Source: a bacterium
GTDB taxonomy: Bacteria; Spirochaetota; UBA4802; UBA5550
DNA: 8,821 nt
Assembly (NCBI GenBank): GCA_024224995.1
Contig: JAAENB010000121.1
Span: 1 to 8,821, forward strand
Reading direction: 5' to 3'
Shown: positions 6,381-8,821 of the stretch, piece by piece
Numbering within the stretch: position 1 is the stretch's first letter
Layout of the letters: every line of letters starts with the position of its first letter
Translations under genes and position numbers: made by a program
The notes under the pieces: generated by a model
Told to the model about the DNA's origin: nothing
What the model saw: only the letters and a program-made list of their open reading frames with translations
Database searches by the model: none

Positions 6381-6422
6381 GAAGGATGAAAATATGACAA
6401 TACTTTATGGAGGTCTGAATAC

Positions 6423-7346
6423 ATGGGAACCTGGGATGCTGATATTTTCGGAAATGATACCTCATGTGAAATAAAAGAATATTTTTATGATCAATATAAT
6501 CTTGGTAAAGAAGTAAAAGATATAGAAAATGAAATTAAAGAAAAGTTCTCATATAGCCTTACAATCAAAGAAGACAAAAATAATGTATTGTTTGCCCTGG
6601 CTTACTGTTTATGGGAAGTTCAATTATTATCACAGAAATTATTCAATGAAGTAACTGATATTGTCGCCAGTGATGAAGATTTAGATATCTGGAAAGAACT
6701 TGATGCAAGTGAAGAACTCATTGTACTAAGAAAAAAATATCTTCAGAAATTTATAAAAAAAATATCCGAAAAGAGGAAAAAGGCAAAAAAACGAATAAAA
6801 CCACCGAAACAGATTGATTCAATTTATAAAAAAGGTATGTTCTTGTCATTCCAATATCCTGATGGTAATTATGGCGGTGTTATAATTATTGATTGTGAAT
6901 TTTATAAGACAAAAGGTAATATGCGTATTGCTTGTACAGATATTATTCAAAAAACTTTACCTGATTTACATAACTTTCTAAATAGCCATCTAACAGATTT
7001 TGAATGGGAAAATGTTTCTGGTCAGGCTCAAAAATTTGCAGCATTTGACAATAAAACAGCACGTATATTTACATATCCTTTAGCATATGAGAACAAAGAT
7101 GAAAAGGAAATATTTTTCGATTATAATAATAAATTTTTTTCAATAGCCGGTGAATTAAATCCCTTTACTCAATGTCTTCTCGGTACAAGCGGTGGTTTTT
7201 TTTATAATGAATCCTATGAACATTTTTCTGATATTTTAAGAAGTTTTTTATTTTCTAAATATAAGGAACATATGAATATGAAAGATCGGATATCTAACAA
7301 GAACCTGAACGAAATGGATTCATTATTGTATCGTAATAAGAATTAA
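6423..7346 (+). CDS. Hypothetical protein with MGTW N-terminal motif (DUF4259-like), probable accessory gene
   Basis: The ATG follows a strong ribosome site (GGAGGT, eight bases spacing). The 307-residue product begins MGTWDADIFGNDTSCEIKEY, like a widespread group of uncharacterised proteins that start MGTW(G/D)..F..D (DUF4259 and relatives). FALAYCLWEVQLL (57-69) matches the 'LALA..QW..G.L' block typical of that group. A Lys/Arg-rich segment at 108-129 separates this N-terminal part from a second domain starting near KKGMFLSFQYPDGNYGGVII (136-155). There is no signal peptide and no transmembrane segment. Base composition is far lower in G+C than the neighbours: 11 of 60 bases at both 6481-6540 and 7081-7140, against 27 of 60 in tldD at 1201-1260. 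That and its position between two housekeeping-style genes suggest acquired DNA. Members of the group occur near toxin-immunity and defence loci, but no function can be assigned here. Confidence 0.75.
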   Translation: MGTWDADIFGNDTSCEIKEYFYDQYNLGKEVKDIENEIKEKFSYSLTIKEDKNNVLFALAYCLWEVQLLSQKLFNEVTDIVASDEDLDIWKELDASEELIVLRKKYLQKFIKKISEKRKKAKKRIKPPKQIDSIYKKGMFLSFQYPDGNYGGVIIIDCEFYKTKGNMRIACTDIIQKTLPDLHNFLNSHLTDFEWENVSGQAQKFAAFDNKTARIFTYPLAYENKDEKEIFFDYNNKFFSIAGELNPFTQCLLGTSGGFFYNESYEHFSDILRSFLFSKYKEHMNMKDRISNKNLNEMDSLLYRNKN

Positions 7347-7455
7347 ACTATTACAAAAACTCACTCCTCGTTTTCCGCCCTCCTGGCTCCAAACGGAATA
7401 AACTTATACTTTTTTGTAAGATTCTTCGTAAAAAATCATCAAAAATTTTTTTTAT

Positions 7456-7485
7456 TTGACAAAATACCCCTTGTAACAGGATAGA
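7456..7485 (+). promoter_or_regulatory. Likely promoter of the IMP cyclohydrolase gene
   Basis: TTGACA at 7456-7461 is a perfect -35. The best -10 is GATAGA (7480-7485) at 18 bases, only a partial match. It sits about 35 bases before the GTG start, leaving room for the CAGGAG ribosome site (7505-7510). The rest of the 7347-7520 gap is T-rich and holds no convincing terminator, gene or purine-riboswitch-like core. Confidence 0.45.
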
Positions 7486-7520
7486 AAAAGAATATTCAAT
7501 TACTCAGGAGAAAATAAACG

Positions 7521-8249
7521 GTGAACGAACAAAATATTTCCGAACAAAACATCAGCAATCTTTCAAAAAATCCCTATCCCGGCCGGGGAATTATTATCGG
7601 TCTCACTCCTGACTCAGCTCATTATGTGCAGGTCTATTGGATCATGGGAAGAAGTGAAAACAGCAGGAACAGGGTTTTTGTCAATGATAATGGAACGGTT
7701 AAAACCAGCGCTTTTGACGAATCAAAGATGAAAGATCCCTCATTGATCATTTACAATTCCAACAGGTCTTTTGGCGAATACCATATTGTCTCCAATGGCG
7801 ACCAGACCGATACGATCTATGACGCCTTAAACGACGGCACTGATTTTCTTCAATCCCTGAACAGCCGGACTTTTGAGCCCGACGCGCCTAATTTTACTCC
7901 ACGTATTTCAGGGTTGATCAATCCCGTAAACAGCGGCTATGTCTATCAACTGTCAATTCTAAAAGCCCTTAATAATAATGAGGCAGCCTGCTCAAAGCAG
8001 TTTTTTAACTATGAAACAGGGATTGCCGGTTACGGACATTGTATTCATACCTACGCCACAGACGGCAATCCAATACCGCCCTTTGAAGGAGAACCCTACC
8101 TTGTAGAATTGTTTAATGATATAAAAGAGACCGGTGAATTCTATTGGGAAAAACTCGACCAGGATAATAAGGTTTCCCTGGTTGTAAAATTTATCAACCG
8201 GAGTTCGGGAGAAGCCGCGTACCAGGTTATCAACAAGCATGTAAAATGA
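7521..8249 (+). CDS. purO: IMP cyclohydrolase, PurO-type
   Basis: The product has 242 residues. NPYPGRGIIIGLTPD (17-31), VYWIMGRSENSRNRVF (38-53) and the later GYGHCIHTYATDGNPIPPFE (170-189) are the blocks of the archaeal-type IMP cyclohydrolase family. This enzyme closes the ring of FAICAR to give IMP, the last step of purine synthesis; most bacteria use the C-terminal half of PurH or its separate counterpart instead. The start is a GTG with CAGGAG ten bases upstream. The first 16 residues are an extra tail containing EQNIS twice, before the conserved domain starts, so the functional start could be later, although no in-frame ATG lies between. No partner formyltransferase gene is in the window. 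It converges with the flavin oxidoreductase gene, 13 bases apart. The family assignment is strong; activity on FAICAR is inferred. Confidence 0.88.
   Translation: MNEQNISEQNISNLSKNPYPGRGIIIGLTPDSAHYVQVYWIMGRSENSRNRVFVNDNGTVKTSAFDESKMKDPSLIIYNSNRSFGEYHIVSNGDQTDTIYDALNDGTDFLQSLNSRTFEPDAPNFTPRISGLINPVNSGYVYQLSILKALNNNEAACSKQFFNYETGIAGYGHCIHTYATDGNPIPPFEGEPYLVELFNDIKETGEFYWEKLDQDNKVSLVVKFINRSSGEAAYQVINKHVK
7527..7556 (+). repeat. Tandem 15-base duplication at the start of the IMP cyclohydrolase gene
   Basis: Bases 7527-7541 and 7542-7556 both encode EQNIS. The codons for N, I and S all differ (AAT/AAC, ATT/ATC, TCC/AGC) while the amino acids are identical, so the copies are diverged at DNA level but not in protein. 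Confidence 0.6.
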
Positions 8250-8262
8250 CGATAATGTTCTC

Positions 8263-8821
8263 TCAAGCTGCTTTATTTTTTTTCGGGGGATAGTAGCACC
8301 GTAAGGGTTTGTCGTGAACGGCGATTTCAACGGTACACCTGTTGCAGTTTATGCAGTTTATGGGATCTGCGTAGGGGCTTTTTTCCATCTGCTTAACCAG
8401 GTTGGGCTGCCGGATAAATGGGCGGGACAGAGCGATCAAATCTGCCTGGCCCTGTAATAAAGCCTGTTCCATCGTTTCTCTCCGGCGCATACCGCCTACG
8501 GAAATTATGGGAATAGCAACACTTTTTTTAATTGCCCCGGCCTGGGATACAAAATATCCCTCCTTGAACTCCGCAGCTTTTCGCAGTTTTTTGTCAATGA
8601 ACCTGTATAGAAAACGATTCACCCTGCTTATTTTGCTGAGAATAAGATCCTCTGGAATATCCCCTTTGGTAGTAGTAAAGCCGGTCTCTTTAATCCCGCC
8701 GCTCACTTCAATGGCATCAAATCCCAGTGCTTCCAGCTTCTTGCTCATTGCAATACTTTCTTCAAGGGTAATGCCACCCTTAATCGCATCTTCACAATTT
8801 ATTTTTATAATAAGCGGATAA
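8263..8821 (-). CDS. Old-yellow-enzyme-family NADH:flavin oxidoreductase, C-terminal part (N-terminus outside window)
   Basis: The frame is open from the right edge of the window; the 185 visible residues start YPLIIKINCEDAIKGGITLE, a block typical of FMN-containing NADH:flavin oxidoreductases and 2,4-dienoyl-CoA reductases. LGFDAIEVSGG follows, then PIISVGGMRRRETMEQAL, LIALSRPFI (FMN phosphate-binding region) and a C-terminal CINCNRC with a fourth Cys in LRCYYP. These four cysteines (CX2CX2CX12C) probably bind a [4Fe-4S] cluster. The protein ends ten residues after the last Cys, so the large FAD/NAD domain of full dienoyl-CoA reductases is absent; it belongs to the short, single-barrel type. 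It would reduce an enone or similar substrate using NAD(P)H through FMN; the substrate is unknown. The Met at 8746-8748 is internal, because conserved sequence continues upstream of it. The gene ends 13 bases from the convergent purO. Confidence 0.88.
   Translation of the reverse strand, partial: YPLIIKINCEDAIKGGITLEESIAMSKKLEALGFDAIEVSGGIKETGFTTTKGDIPEDLILSKISRVNRFLYRFIDKKLRKAAEFKEGYFVSQAGAIKKSVAIPIISVGGMRRRETMEQALLQGQADLIALSRPFIRQPNLVKQMEKSPYADPINCINCNRCTVEIAVHDKPLRCYYPPKKNKAA

Larger units (their letters stand above)
6114..6422. other. 309-base intergenic region with two divergent promoters and a structured leader
   Basis: Read left to right, it holds the cyclase ribosome site and promoter (minus strand, up to about 6175), then an AT-rich stretch with nothing recognisable (about 6176-6230). 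A plus-strand promoter follows (6268-6296), then a G+C-richer leader with two hairpins (6321-6380) and the ribosome site of the next gene (6409-6414). No tRNA, transposase or credible small gene was found in it. Confidence 0.6.

Noticed and set aside
6350..6397. A 15-codon open frame (ATG at 6350) in the leader of the MGTW gene, as a possible leader peptide.
   Set aside because: No ribosome site precedes it and it runs through the hairpin; nothing in its residues suggests attenuation control.
6253..7426. The 9-mer AAGATTCTT occurs at 6253-6261 and 7418-7426, on either side of the AT-rich gene, as possible target-site repeats.
   Set aside because: The word is a short AT-rich near-palindrome, lies well away from the gene ends, and no element ends adjoin it; chance is the simplest explanation.
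8402..8821. A 139-codon plus-strand frame at the right edge.
   Set aside because: It is antisense to the flavin oxidoreductase, whose conserved blocks cover the same bases.

Overview
The window reads as a stretch of ordinary bacterial chromosome holding seven complete genes, the tail of an eighth at the left edge and part of a ninth at the right edge. The organism cannot be named for certain. The HAMP-linked, membrane-bound class III cyclase with a large extracytoplasmic sensor, the bacterial copy of an archaeal-type IMP cyclohydrolase, and the AT-leaning but mixed base composition would suit a spirochaete or another anaerobic Gram-negative lineage. That assignment is an inference from protein style, not a proof.

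Left block (1-3128, plus strand): a gene ends at 80 and is closed by a strong intrinsic terminator (109-141). A new transcription unit then starts with a TATAAT promoter (about 146-174). It encodes an unrecognised 82-residue protein, a TldD-type metallopeptidase with an intact HExxxH site, and its TldE/PmbA-type partner without that site. The gaps are 22 and 31 bases, so the three are very likely one operon. TldD/TldE pairs are known as heterodimeric proteases that trim unfolded or modified peptides, for example in microcin B17 maturation.

Middle block (3117-6113, minus strand): a two-gene unit runs towards tldE. First comes a two-transmembrane class III nucleotide cyclase with a HAMP domain. 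Nine bases after it lies a radical SAM protein with a C-terminal auxiliary-cluster cysteine set. The radical SAM gene overlaps the end of tldE by 12 bases, tail to tail. TldD/E next to a radical SAM enzyme and a small unknown protein is the layout of a peptide-modification and trimming locus, with the cyclase as a possible signalling input. This is the part of the window most likely to hold something undescribed, but no precursor peptide with an obvious core is visible.

Right block (6114-8821): a 309-base gap holds the cyclase promoter with a 9-bp inverted repeat around its -10, then a separate plus-strand promoter and a leader with two predicted hairpins. The leader serves a very AT-rich gene for a protein beginning MGTW, which looks like accessory cargo. 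Next, with its own likely promoter, comes an IMP cyclohydrolase of the PurO type (last step of IMP synthesis). The right edge holds the C-terminal half of an old-yellow-enzyme-family flavin oxidoreductase on the minus strand, with a Cys cluster at its end. No tRNA, rRNA, CRISPR array or intact insertion sequence was seen.
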